Below, in pieces: positions 9,883 through 17,831 of a DNA stretch of 64,000 nt. The notes beneath the pieces are model-generated. The model was not told where the DNA came from and made no database searches. It was given only the letters and a program-made list of their open reading frames with translations. Both the position numbers and the translations under genes were made by a program. This DNA comes from JALYUA01 sp039933215. Its GTDB lineage: Bacteria > Acidobacteriota > Thermoanaerobaculia > UBA5066 > Gp7-AA6. Position 1 is the stretch's first letter, and the number at the start of each line of letters is the position of its first letter. The stretch spans positions 1 through 64,000 of the forward strand of contig JBDTOO010000007.1 of assembly GCA_039933215.1 (NCBI GenBank), in the 5' to 3' direction.

Positions 9883-11700
9883 TCAGGAGACCGGCCGGGG
9901 CGCCTGCTCCCGGACGCGGTGGGTGCTCGGGCGGGCCGCCGCCGGAGGTCCGACGGAGCGCTCGGCTCCACAGCTCGCGCGGAGGATCGTCCCGTAGCGG
10001 CCGACGGCGAAGAGCGAGTCGCCCAGGAGGCGCACACGGTAGAGATCGTTGTCGGTCTGAGCGAGCGAGGCGTTCCAGGACAGGCCGTCCAGGCTCTCGA
10101 AGCGGACTCCGCCCTCGCCGACGGCGACGAAGCGCGATCCCGTCCAGGCAACCCCCGTGAGGGTCTTCTGCGTTCCCGCGCCGCGCTCTTCCCAGGAAAC
10201 GCCGTCCGCGCTCGTCAGGATGCGTCCCGCGTCGCCGACGGCGACCCAGCGCGCTCCGCTCCACGCCGCGCCGTTCAAGCTGCCCCCCGAGCGGGTGTAC
10301 CGCGTGGTCCAGTCGCGCCCGTCGGGGCTCGTGAAGATCTCGCGGGATCCGTCTCCGCCGAACGCCACGTAGCGGGACCCGCCGAAGGAGATTCCGTACG
10401 CCGTGCCCTCGGTCTGGCCCTGCGACTCCCAGCTGATTCCATCCGCGCTCGTCTGGACGTTGCCGCCGTATCCGATGGTCATGAAGCGGCTGCCGTCCCA
10501 GAGAACGTCCATGAACGCGCCGCCGATCGGGGAGGTGCGCGCCGTCCAGGCGACGCCGTCCTCGCTCGTCAGCAGGGCTCCCTTCTCGCCGACCGCCACC
10601 CAGCGCTGCCCGTTGCCCGCGACGCCGTAGAAATGCTTGTCGCCCATCTGGCCGCGGAAGGTCCACGCGGAGCCGTCGGGGCTCGTCAGGATCGTGCCGA
10701 ACACGCCCGCCGCGACGTACTGTCTTCCGTCGAAGGCGATGGCGTTGACCCCCTCGCGAAATCCGGGGGTGCGCGCCGTCCAGGCGAGGCCGTCGCGGCT
10801 GGTGATGATCGTTCCCCGAGCGCCCACGGCGACGAAGGTCGACCCGTCGGTCCCGACGGCGTTCAAATCGCTCGTCGTCACCGACGTCGTGTGGCTCCAC
10901 TGGCGGCCGTCCGCGCTCGAGAACACGGTCCCGGCCTCGCCGACCCCGAGAAGGCCCGAAGCCGTCCGCTGGATGGACCGCATGGGCAGAGCCAGGCCCA
11001 GCGAATCGCTCGTCCAGCTCATGCCGTCCGCGCTGCGCAGGACGCCCGCCGAGGCGAGAAAGCCGGTGGAGCCCACCACGAAGGAGGATCCGTTCCAGGC
11101 GACCGAGGAGAGGGTGTCGCGCGTGTCGAAAGCGGCGGCCGTCCACGAGGCCCCGTCCGCGCTCACGACGAGCGCTCCGATGTCCCCGACCGCGACGAAG
11201 CGGCTACCGCTCCAGGCGATGTCCCGCAGCGTTTTCGAGGTGCCGGACGAATGGGTGACCCAGAAGGCGCCCTCCGCGCTCGTCGCGACGGCGCCGGCGT
11301 CACCGACGGCCGCGAACTGAGAGCCGGCCCACGTGACGCGGCGGAGCGTGTCCGACGTGCCGACGGCGTGGGAGACCCAGGCGACGCCGTCCGCGCTCGT
11401 CAGGGCGGAGCCGCCCGCACCGACGGCGGCGAAGGAAGAGCCGTTCCAGGCGACCGATTCGAGATCCGCGCTCGTGTTGGAAACCCGGGCCGTCCACGAA
11501 GCCCCGTCCGGGCTCGTCAGGATGGTGCCCGCCGCGCCCACGGCGACGAAGCTCCCGCGCCCGAAGGCGATGCCGGCGAGGCGGTTTCCCTGCGGACTCG
11601 GGTTCTGCCATTGCCAGTCGCCGCACTCGGCCGCGAGCGGCAAAGCGAGCGCGAAGACCGACAGGGCCGTGACGAGGGACTTGGCGAGGTTCCTGGGCAT
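9883..11700 (-). CDS. Secreted 14-repeat beta-propeller protein (YCF48/BNR-like)
   Basis: A 605-residue exported protein with a signal peptide (LVTALSVFALALPLAAECG, residues 10-28). The rest is about 14 tandem units of about 41 residues, each carrying a form of F-V-A-V-G-x-x-G-x-I-L-T-S-x-D-G-x-x-W (for example AVGAAGTILTSPDGASW). Such repeats form beta-propeller blades related to photosystem assembly factor YCF48, BNR and sialidase repeats. Thirteen units are complete and the last lacks its tail. Fourteen blades fits two seven-bladed propellers. No catalytic domain is seen, so a binding or surface role is inferred. A GGAGG Shine-Dalgarno sequence precedes the ATG and a strong terminator follows. 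Partner or ligand unknown. Confidence 0.75.
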   Translation of the reverse strand: MPRNLAKSLVTALSVFALALPLAAECGDWQWQNPSPQGNRLAGIAFGRGSFVAVGAAGTILTSPDGASWTARVSNTSADLESVAWNGSSFAAVGAGGSALTSADGVAWVSHAVGTSDTLRRVTWAGSQFAAVGDAGAVATSAEGAFWVTHSSGTSKTLRDIAWSGSRFVAVGDIGALVVSADGASWTAAAFDTRDTLSSVAWNGSSFVVGSTGFLASAGVLRSADGMSWTSDSLGLALPMRSIQRTASGLLGVGEAGTVFSSADGRQWSHTTSVTTSDLNAVGTDGSTFVAVGARGTIITSRDGLAWTARTPGFREGVNAIAFDGRQYVAAGVFGTILTSPDGSAWTFRGQMGDKHFYGVAGNGQRWVAVGEKGALLTSEDGVAWTARTSPIGGAFMDVLWDGSRFMTIGYGGNVQTSADGISWESQGQTEGTAYGISFGGSRYVAFGGDGSREIFTSPDGRDWTTRYTRSGGSLNGAAWSGARWVAVGDAGRILTSADGVSWEERGAGTQKTLTGVAWTGSRFVAVGEGGVRFESLDGLSWNASLAQTDNDLYRVRLLGDSLFAVGRYGTILRASCGAERSVGPPAAARPSTHRVREQAPRPVS

Positions 11701-11772
11701 GTGCGCCTCCGATGTGTGCGTTTCGAGGCTCTGCGGAACGTGCGGATTATAGACCCCGGCGGGCGCAGCCGG

Positions 11773-13023
11773 TCACTCGTAGCGCAGGGCCTCGGCGATG
11801 TCGACGCGGCCCGCCCTGCGGGCCGGAATCCACGAGGCGACGAAGATCGCCAGCGCGGCGAATCCCACGATGGCGGCGATGTCCGACGCCCGCACGAGAA
11901 ACGGGATGAAGGAGACGAAATAGATCTCCGCGACACCCGGCGGAAACGAGAGCAGCCGGAAGCGTGTCGCCGCGGCGCAGATCATGGCCCCGAAGAGGAT
12001 CCCGGCCACGACGCCGCTCCCCCCGAGCAGCGCCCCCAGCCAGACGAAGACCCGGGAGAAGAAACGCGGCTCCGCGCCGAGGGTCGAAAGAACGCCGATG
12101 TCTCGCTTTTTCTCCTGCACCGTCATGACGAGCGTCGCGACGACGTTGAACGTCGAAACGGCGACGATGAGGCCGATGACGAGGAACAGGGTCGTCTGCT
12201 GGAGTGCGAGCGCGGAAAAGAGCCCGCCGTTCATCGAGCGCCAGTCGCTGACCGAGAACCCGCGGCCCGCCGCAGCCTGGACCGAGCGCGCCGCCGCGTC
12301 GGTGGCTTCGATCGTGTCGAGCTTCACCTCGAGGACGTCCGCGGCGGCGTCCAGGCGGCAGAGAGCGCGCAGAGCCATGCGGTCGAGAAACACCCACTCG
12401 GAGTCGTATTCCGCGAAGTTCGTGCGGAAAATCCTTCCGACGCGAAACTGTCCGAACCGGGGGGCGGGTCGGGGCGCCTCGCCGCGGGATCGATCCGGAA
12501 CGGCGAGGGTGATCGCGTCGCCGACCCGGACGTCCAGACGCCGTGCGAGCTCCGCGCCGATCGCCACGCCCGGCGGCGTCCCCGCTCCCCCGCGCGTCAG
12601 GACCTTCTCGGCCTCGGGGAGATAGAGCGCGAGCTGGGAGACGGCGCGCTCGCGGGCGGGATCGACGCCCTTTAAGACCGCGTCCGTGCCGTCCGGCGTG
12701 CCCGCCGAGGAGGCGACTCCCGGCTGATAGATGACGGGAGCGACCGCCCGCACGCGCGGCACGGCCAGGATGCGCCGCTCCGCCCCGTCGGTGTCCGGAT
12801 ATCCGCCGCCGGGAAGAGGCAGGGGGAAGACGACGACTTCGGCGTTGGCGCCGATCAGTTTTTCGCGGATTTCCGTCCGGTAGCCCGACAGGAGCCCCAT
12901 CGCGACGACGAGCGCGGCGACACCGAGGGCGATGCCGGCGATCGAGAGAAGCGAGACGGACGAGACGAGCCGGGAGGGTCGCGCGCGCAGGTAAGCGAGC
13001 GCGACCTCGAGCTCCAGCGGCAA
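11773..13023 (-). CDS. LolC/LolE-like ABC transporter permease (FtsX/MacB fold)
   Basis: A 416-residue inner-membrane permease. The N-terminus LELEVALAYLRARP and first helix (SIAGIALGVAALVVAMGLLSG) match LolC/LolE, which extract lipoproteins from the inner membrane for transfer to LolA. A large periplasmic domain (about 50-265) is followed by three helices (FLVIGLIVAVSTFNVVATLV; WLGALLGGSGVVAGILFGAM; IAAIVGFAALAIFVASWIPA) and the FtsX signature VQEKKRDIGVLSTLGA. It ends in PARRAGRVDIAEALRYE. The TTG start follows the carA stop codon directly. No ATPase (LolD) gene is adjacent, so its partner must be encoded elsewhere. Several lipoproteins in this window would be clients. Confidence 0.85.
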   Translation of the reverse strand: MPLELEVALAYLRARPSRLVSSVSLLSIAGIALGVAALVVAMGLLSGYRTEIREKLIGANAEVVVFPLPLPGGGYPDTDGAERRILAVPRVRAVAPVIYQPGVASSAGTPDGTDAVLKGVDPARERAVSQLALYLPEAEKVLTRGGAGTPPGVAIGAELARRLDVRVGDAITLAVPDRSRGEAPRPAPRFGQFRVGRIFRTNFAEYDSEWVFLDRMALRALCRLDAAADVLEVKLDTIEATDAAARSVQAAAGRGFSVSDWRSMNGGLFSALALQQTTLFLVIGLIVAVSTFNVVATLVMTVQEKKRDIGVLSTLGAEPRFFSRVFVWLGALLGGSGVVAGILFGAMICAAATRFRLLSFPPGVAEIYFVSFIPFLVRASDIAAIVGFAALAIFVASWIPARRAGRVDIAEALRYE

Positions 13024-14214
13024 CTAGCCGCCGTCCGGCGGACGCGCGCCGGACGCCGAAGCCTCTCGCCCGCCTCTCGCCCGGCGGGGGGCTTCCGGGT
13101 GCGCAGCGGAGCCGCCGCTCCTCGCCGGCTCCTCCTCCGCTCTCGCGCGCATCGAGCGGACGAACTCCCGGAAGAGGCCGTGCGATTCGTGAGGCCCCGG
13201 GGCGGCTTCCGGATGGAACTGCGCCGCGAGGATCGGCAGGGTGCGGTGGCGGAAGCCCTCCAGGGTGCCGTCGTTCAAGTTGCGGTGCGTGGCGACAACG
13301 TCCGCCGGCAGATGCGCCTCGTCCACCGAGAACCCGTGGTTCTGCGACGTGATCGAGACGGCGCCCGTGCGAAGGTCCGAGACCGGATGGTTGGCGCCGC
13401 GATGCCCGAACTTGAGCTTGAACGTTCGCCCCCCGAGTGCGTGCCCGAGAAGCTGGTGGCCGAGGCAGATCCCGAAGATGGGGCGCCGGGGAACGAGCTT
13501 CTCGATCGTGCGGATCGGTCCCGCGAGGGCGGCGGGGTCGCCGGGTCCGTTCGACAGGAAGATGCCGTCCGGATCCGCCGCGAGGATCTGATCCGACGTC
13601 GCCGAGGCGGGAAACACGGTGACGCGGCAGCGGTTGGCGTTCAAGAGCCGGACGATGTTGCGCTTCATCCCGTAGTCGATCGCGGCGACGTGGAGCTCCT
13701 CGTCTTCCGCCGGGAACTCGGACGTCTCGCTCGGAGACACCGAGAGGGCGAGGTCGCTGCCGATCATCGGCGGAGACGCAAGCACGAGCCGGTGGAGCTC
13801 CTCGGGATCCTCGATCAGAGTGGAGAGGCCGGCGCGCATCGCGCCTTCCGTCCGGATGCGCCGGACGAGCGCCCGCGTGTCCAGGCCGTGCAGTCCGGTC
13901 ACTCCGGAGCGCGCCAGGTAGTCGCCGAGGCTCTGCTCGCCGCCCGTGCCGCTCCAGCGTCCGGGGAAATCCCGCGCGATGAAGCCCGCGGCGTGGACTT
14001 TCCCCGACTCGGACTCCTCGTCGCGCACGCCGTAGTTGCCGATGTGGGCGGCGGTCATCACCACGATCTGGCCCGCGTAGGAGGGATCGGTGAGGACCTC
14101 CTGATAGCCCGTCATCGACGTGTTGAAGACGATCTCGCCGAACGCTGTCCCGGAATGCCCGACGGCCTCGCCGTGCCAGACGCTCCCGTCCTCGAGAACG
14201 AGAAGCCCCTTCAA
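13024..14214 (-). CDS. carA: Carbamoyl-phosphate synthase small subunit (glutaminase)
   Basis: Hydrolyses glutamine to supply ammonia to CarB. It is 396 residues. The N-terminal CPSase_sm domain begins KGLLVLEDGSVWHGEAVG. The class I glutaminase domain carries FLSNGPGDP, the nucleophile FGICLGHQLLG (Cys) and AAQFHPEAAPGPHES (His-Glu). I place the start at the TTG at 14214, which overlaps the preceding DAHP synthase stop by 4 nt (TTGA) and gives exactly the family N-terminus. Longer in-frame extensions only run antisense through DAHP synthase and are not real. The C-terminal 30 residues are an Arg/Ala-rich tail. Coupling with aromatic biosynthesis and a LolC/E-like gene is unusual. Confidence 0.96.
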   Translation of the reverse strand: MKGLLVLEDGSVWHGEAVGHSGTAFGEIVFNTSMTGYQEVLTDPSYAGQIVVMTAAHIGNYGVRDEESESGKVHAAGFIARDFPGRWSGTGGEQSLGDYLARSGVTGLHGLDTRALVRRIRTEGAMRAGLSTLIEDPEELHRLVLASPPMIGSDLALSVSPSETSEFPAEDEELHVAAIDYGMKRNIVRLLNANRCRVTVFPASATSDQILAADPDGIFLSNGPGDPAALAGPIRTIEKLVPRRPIFGICLGHQLLGHALGGRTFKLKFGHRGANHPVSDLRTGAVSITSQNHGFSVDEAHLPADVVATHRNLNDGTLEGFRHRTLPILAAQFHPEAAPGPHESHGLFREFVRSMRARAEEEPARSGGSAAHPEAPRRARGGREASASGARPPDGG

Positions 14215-15224
14215 GCGGTCCTCCCGACGACGGGGGCGAGCAGCCGGACCTCGCGCATGAGATCGGCGAACATGCCGGGAAGAAGGGCCTGCGGACCATC
14301 CGAGAGAGCGGCCTCCGGATGCGCGTGCACCTCGATCAAGAGCCCGTCCGCGCCAACCGCCACCGCCGCGCGCGACAGGGGGAGGACTTTCGCGCGCTTG
14401 CCGGTGCCGTGAGAAGGATCGACGACGATCGGCAGGTGCGAGATGCGTCGGACGTACGGGATCGCCGCGAGATCGAGCGTGTTGCGGGTGTGGTCCGCGA
14501 ACGTTCGCACGCCGCGTTCGCAGAGGATGACCTCGTAGTTTCCTTCGGCGAGGAGGTACTCGGCCGAAAGGAGGAGCTCCTCGAGCGTCGCGGACATCCC
14601 TCTCTTGAGAAGGACCGGCTTGCGCATCCGCCCGACCTTCTTCAGCAGTGAGAAATTCTGCATGTTGCGCGCGCCGATCTGGAGACAATCGGCGTACTCG
14701 GACACGAGCTCCGCGGTCTCGGTGTCGAGCACTTCCGTGATGATCGGAAGCCCCGTCTCCTCCCGCACCTTCTTCAGGATCTTCAAACCCTCGAGGCCGA
14801 GTCCCTGGAAGGAGTAAGGCGAGGTGCGCGGCTTGTAGGCGCCGCCCCGGTAGAGGTTCGCGCCCGCGTCCCGAACCAGCCGGCCGACCTCGAGAGCCTG
14901 CTCCTCCGATTCCACCGCGCAGGGCCCCGCCACGATCGCGAGGGCTCGCCCCCCGACGGGGACGCCTCCCACCGAGACCACGGTGTCCTCGCGCTTGGCT
15001 TCGCGGGACACGAGCTTGTAGGGAGCGGAAACCGGGATGACCTCGGCGACGCCGGGGAGGTTCTCGAACGCCCCCGCCTCGACGGTGCCGCGGTTGCCCG
15101 TGATGCCGATCGCGGTGCGCTGGGCGCCGGGGATCGGATGCGCCTGCAGGCCCAGCCCCTGGACGGTGTCGACGACCCGCCGGACATCCTCCGCGCTGGC
15201 CGCCGCGTCCATGACGATGAGCAT
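14211..15224 (-). CDS. aroF: 3-deoxy-7-phosphoheptulonate (DAHP) synthase, type I-beta with regulatory N-domain
   Basis: Condenses phosphoenolpyruvate and erythrose-4-phosphate in the first step of the shikimate pathway. It is 337 residues. Residues 1-70 form the ferredoxin-like (ACT-like) regulatory domain found in Thermotoga-type enzymes. The TIM barrel carries AIVAGPCAVESEEQ, LYRGGAYKPRTSPYSFQG, KPVLLKRGMSAT and VDPSHGTGKR. These include the conserved Lys, Arg and His ligands. Feedback inhibition by an aromatic amino acid is expected from the N-domain, though the effector is not readable. The TGA overlaps the carA TTG. An ATG start is supported by the domain boundary. Confidence 0.96.
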   Translation of the reverse strand: MLIVMDAAASAEDVRRVVDTVQGLGLQAHPIPGAQRTAIGITGNRGTVEAGAFENLPGVAEVIPVSAPYKLVSREAKREDTVVSVGGVPVGGRALAIVAGPCAVESEEQALEVGRLVRDAGANLYRGGAYKPRTSPYSFQGLGLEGLKILKKVREETGLPIITEVLDTETAELVSEYADCLQIGARNMQNFSLLKKVGRMRKPVLLKRGMSATLEELLLSAEYLLAEGNYEVILCERGVRTFADHTRNTLDLAAIPYVRRISHLPIVVDPSHGTGKRAKVLPLSRAAVAVGADGLLIEVHAHPEAALSDGPQALLPGMFADLMREVRLLAPVVGRTA

Positions 15225-15284
15225 CGGGTGCTATCATCATGGGCTGGATCCACGGTGTCAAACTCGCCGGAAAGGCACTGCCGC

Positions 15285-16001
15285 ATGAAACGGACAGCCC
15301 TCACTTCGCTCGTCGCCCTTCTTCTGACCGCGGCCCCCCTCTTCGCCTACAACGTCAAGTTGAAGGACGGCTCGATCCTCTTCGCGCGGACGAAGTACGA
15401 AGTGCGCGGGAAGAAGGCGATCATCACCCTGGAGAACGGGACGGTCACGAGCGTCGACCTCGATCAGGTCGACATCCCGGGCACCGACAAGTACAACAAG
15501 GACAACCCGGGCAACGTGCTGGTCATCGAGCCCGGCAGCGAGAAGTCGTCCGAGGTTCCGGTCGTCACGCCGAACGCCACGGTGAGCCTCCAGGACATCA
15601 TCCGGCGCCGGAAGGTGAAGCTCGAAGCCCCGTCATCGCGCACCGGGCCGGAGGCCGCGGCCGCCCAGCAGCAGCAGGTCGACACCCAGGTCGACCAGGC
15701 GTTCCGGAAGGTCCTGGACGGGGCCGGCATCAGCCAGTACCGCCTGACGAACACGCGGGGCCGGATCCGATTTCTTGCCACGACGAACACCGAAGAGGCC
15801 GTTTTCAACACCATCTCGGCGGCCGCCCGCGCGCTCGCCGACCTCGGCAACCGGGGCACGAGCGTGACCGTCGACGTGGTGCTCACGACGTCGGGCGGCG
15901 AGTCCGGAGGAACGCTGGAGCTCAACTCCGATCAGGCGCGCCTCCTCGTGAACGGGAACATCCCCATCGCGGACTTCTACATCCAGAACGTCGTGCTCTG
16001 A
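15285..16001 (+). CDS. Exported conserved hypothetical protein
   Basis: A 238-residue protein with a signal peptide (TALTSLVALLLTAAPLFA, residues 4-21). A short beta-rich segment follows (YNVKLKDGSILFARTKYE), like the start of a YgdR-like or SH3-like fold. Then comes a Gln-rich linker (EAAAAQQQQVDTQVDQAF) and a C-terminal alpha/beta domain (about 135-238). I chose the ATG at 15285 because AAAGG precedes it and the signal peptide begins there; a longer in-frame ORF only adds sequence antisense to DAHP synthase. It runs divergently from aroF, and its stop lies 14 nt before the DUF6526-like gene. Function not recognised. Confidence 0.75.
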   Translation: MKRTALTSLVALLLTAAPLFAYNVKLKDGSILFARTKYEVRGKKAIITLENGTVTSVDLDQVDIPGTDKYNKDNPGNVLVIEPGSEKSSEVPVVTPNATVSLQDIIRRRKVKLEAPSSRTGPEAAAAQQQQVDTQVDQAFRKVLDGAGISQYRLTNTRGRIRFLATTNTEEAVFNTISAAARALADLGNRGTSVTVDVVLTTSGGESGGTLELNSDQARLLVNGNIPIADFYIQNVVL

Positions 16002-16015
16002 CGCCTCCCGCCGCC

Positions 16016-16456
16016 ATGCGCGTGAAGGCCCCTCAGAACTACCAGAATCACCGGCGGTTCATCCCGCTCTACCACATCGTCGCGTTCGCGATCTTCATCG
16101 TCAACGCCATCGATGCGCTCGTCCGGCTCGTTCGGGTCCCATCCTGGTCCACCGGTCTCGCCTTCGCCGTCTCGCTCGCTCTCGTCGCCGTTCTCTACTG
16201 GTCCCGAGTCTTCGCGCTGTCCGTTCAGGACCGGGTCATCCGGGCCGAGATGCGGACGCGGCTCGAGAATCTGCTCCCCCCCGACCTGCGCGGGCGCATC
16301 GGGGAGCTGAGCCGCGACCAGGTCGTCGCGCTCCGCTTCGCGAGCGACGGGGAGATGGCGGACCTCTTCCGGGAGGTCCTGACGAACAACATCGTCAACC
16401 GGGACGAGATCAAGAGGCGGATCAAGAACTGGGAGCCGGACGAGTTCCGGGCCTGA
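16016..16456 (+). CDS. DUF6526-like small membrane protein
   Basis: A 146-residue protein. The N-terminus APQNYQNHRRFIPLYH matches the DUF6526 family as I recall it. Two transmembrane helices follow (IVAFAIFIVNAIDALVRL, about 24-41, and GLAFAVSLALVAVLYWSRVF, about 50-69), then a cytoplasmic helical domain with LPPDLRGRIGELSRDQVVAL. The ATG at 16016 gives the family N-terminus. The gene follows the exported protein by 14 nt in a probable two-gene operon. Its 3' end overlaps by 35 nt the end of the convergent HExxH gene. Function unknown. Confidence 0.75.
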   Translation: MRVKAPQNYQNHRRFIPLYHIVAFAIFIVNAIDALVRLVRVPSWSTGLAFAVSLALVAVLYWSRVFALSVQDRVIRAEMRTRLENLLPPDLRGRIGELSRDQVVALRFASDGEMADLFREVLTNNIVNRDEIKRRIKNWEPDEFRA

Positions 16457-17060
16457 CCCTCCTCCGGCGCGACCGCTCCATCTCCAGGCACAGCCAGGCC
16501 CCCGCGGCGACCGCCGCGACCCAGACGGCGAACGAGACGAACCGGAGAGCGCTCGCCAGGGCGTGATCCCAGGTCAGGAGCCCGAGCCGGCCCAGGATCC
16601 AGTTCCAGTCGTGCACGGGGTCGGACGTGAGGCCGACGAGCGGCAGCTCCCGGGCGCGCGCGTCGCCGACGTAGGCGGCGAGGCCGAAGAGGGAGGACGC
16701 GAGCCACGCGCCGGCGACGGTGACGCCGAACCAGTCCCGCTGCCGGTGGAAGATGGCCGCGGCCGCGAGCGGCGCCGCCACCTGGGCGAGGCTGCCGCCC
16801 GCGATCGCCAGGAATGTCCCGGCCCAGAAGAGCAGCACGTGCCCGAGTTCGTGCACGCCGAGCGTCGCGCCCGAGAAGAAGTCGCCGCGAAGAGGATCGG
16901 AGAACCGGTGCAACCCCGACCAGGCGAAATAGAGGACGAGCGGCGCGCGCCAGAGCCAGGACCGGCCGGCCGCCCAGACCCGCGCCTCGGCGGCGAGCGC
17001 CAGGGGGCCCGGAGGGAGTGGGGCGGCCTCAGGGCTCGAAGCGGGCGCGAGGATGCCCAT
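16422..17060 (-). CDS. Polytopic membrane protein with HExxH motif, putative M50-like
   Basis: A 212-residue protein with about five hydrophobic helices. A zinc-protease-type motif GVHELGHVLLFWAGTF starts near residue 68 at the beginning of a helix, as in intramembrane M50 and DUF-type site-2-like proteins. The usual second motif (NPDG or LDG) is not evident, so protease activity is uncertain. A His/Asp/Trp segment DPVHDWNWILGRLG near residue 148 could supply a further metal ligand. It is 18 nt downstream of the 108-residue protein in the epimerase operon. Confidence 0.65.
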   Translation of the reverse strand: MGILAPASSPEAAPLPPGPLALAAEARVWAAGRSWLWRAPLVLYFAWSGLHRFSDPLRGDFFSGATLGVHELGHVLLFWAGTFLAIAGGSLAQVAAPLAAAAIFHRQRDWFGVTVAGAWLASSLFGLAAYVGDARARELPLVGLTSDPVHDWNWILGRLGLLTWDHALASALRFVSFAVWVAAVAAGAWLCLEMERSRRRRVRPGTRPAPSS

Positions 17061-17078
17061 CGATCGGTCTCAGAAGGA

Positions 17079-17405
17079 CTAGCTGCCTTCGAGGGTGTCC
17101 GGAATGGGCGTCAGGTGATACCGGGCGTCCTCGCCGACGGCGCGCTGAAAGCGGTCCGCAAACGAGGGCAGCTCGCCGGCGGGCTCGTCCGCGAAGATCC
17201 GCTCGACGCGGTGCAGCGGGAAAAAGACCGTCGCCGGGAAGAACGTGAGCGGCTCCTTGTGCACGATCTCCCGGACCCATCCTTCGAAGCCGTCGAGCGT
17301 CAGGCCGCGCACGACGACTCCCGTGGCGTCGCGCTCGCGCAGGAGGCCCCAGAACTTCTCCCGCGGATTGACGAGCTGAACGAGGACGAAGTCGCCGGGC
17401 TTCAT
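17079..17405 (-). CDS. Conserved hypothetical protein, 108 aa
   Basis: A soluble beta-rich protein beginning MKPGDFVLVQLVNPREKFWG. It ends with HRVERIFADEPAGELPSFADR. The pattern of short strands resembles a small SH3/LSm-like barrel, but I do not recognise the family. Its ATG overlaps the stop of the methylmalonyl-CoA epimerase gene by 4 nt (ATGA), so it is translated with the epimerase and MeaB. A role linked to acyl-CoA metabolism is possible only by association. Confidence 0.7.
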   Translation of the reverse strand: MKPGDFVLVQLVNPREKFWGLLRERDATGVVVRGLTLDGFEGWVREIVHKEPLTFFPATVFFPLHRVERIFADEPAGELPSFADRFQRAVGEDARYHLTPIPDTLEGS

Positions 17406-17824
17406 CGCGCGGCCTCGGGGACCCGGGCGGATTCGGAGAGCTCGATCAAGAGGCCGTTTCCCGCGTCGGGATGGAGAAACGCGATCCGCTTCCCGTCGGC
17501 GCCGGCAACGGCGGTCCGGTTCAGGAGCCGGAAGCCGCGCGCCGAAAGGAGTTCCAGCGCCGCGTCGATGTCCTCGACCGAGAAGCAGACGTGGTGGACG
17601 CCAGGGCCGCGCTTGACGAGGAACTTCGCGACCGGCGAGTCCTCCGCCGTCGGCTCGAGAAGCTCGATGCGGCTCTCGCCCACCGGCAGGAAGGACGTCC
17701 GAACCTTCTGCGAGGGCACTTCTTCCCGGTGCTCCTCGGCGAGTCCGAGCGCCCCGTAGATCCCCAGGGCGTCATCGATCGAGACGACGGCCACTCCGAT
17801 GTGATCGATCTTCCACGCGAGCAT
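17402..17824 (-). CDS. mce: Methylmalonyl-CoA epimerase
   Basis: Interconverts (S)- and (R)-methylmalonyl-CoA between propionyl-CoA carboxylase and methylmalonyl-CoA mutase. It is 140 residues, a glyoxalase/VOC fold. Metal ligands are visible: His in KIDHIGVAV (residue 7), His in GVHHVCFSVEDID (about 90) and Glu in NGLLIELSES (about 130). The ATG at 17824 is chosen from the family N-terminus; the longer in-frame ORF is antisense to meaB. MeaB lies 7 nt upstream, giving the classical epimerase/mutase-chaperone pairing. The mutase itself is not in the window. Confidence 0.95.
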   Translation of the reverse strand: MLAWKIDHIGVAVVSIDDALGIYGALGLAEEHREEVPSQKVRTSFLPVGESRIELLEPTAEDSPVAKFLVKRGPGVHHVCFSVEDIDAALELLSARGFRLLNRTAVAGADGKRIAFLHPDAGNGLLIELSESARVPEAAR

Positions 17825-17831
17825 CGCCGGA

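Noticed and set aside
13024..15261. carA fused to an upstream 350-residue extension
   Set aside because: The extension shares DNA with DAHP synthase in another frame; the TTGA overlap gives the proper carA start.
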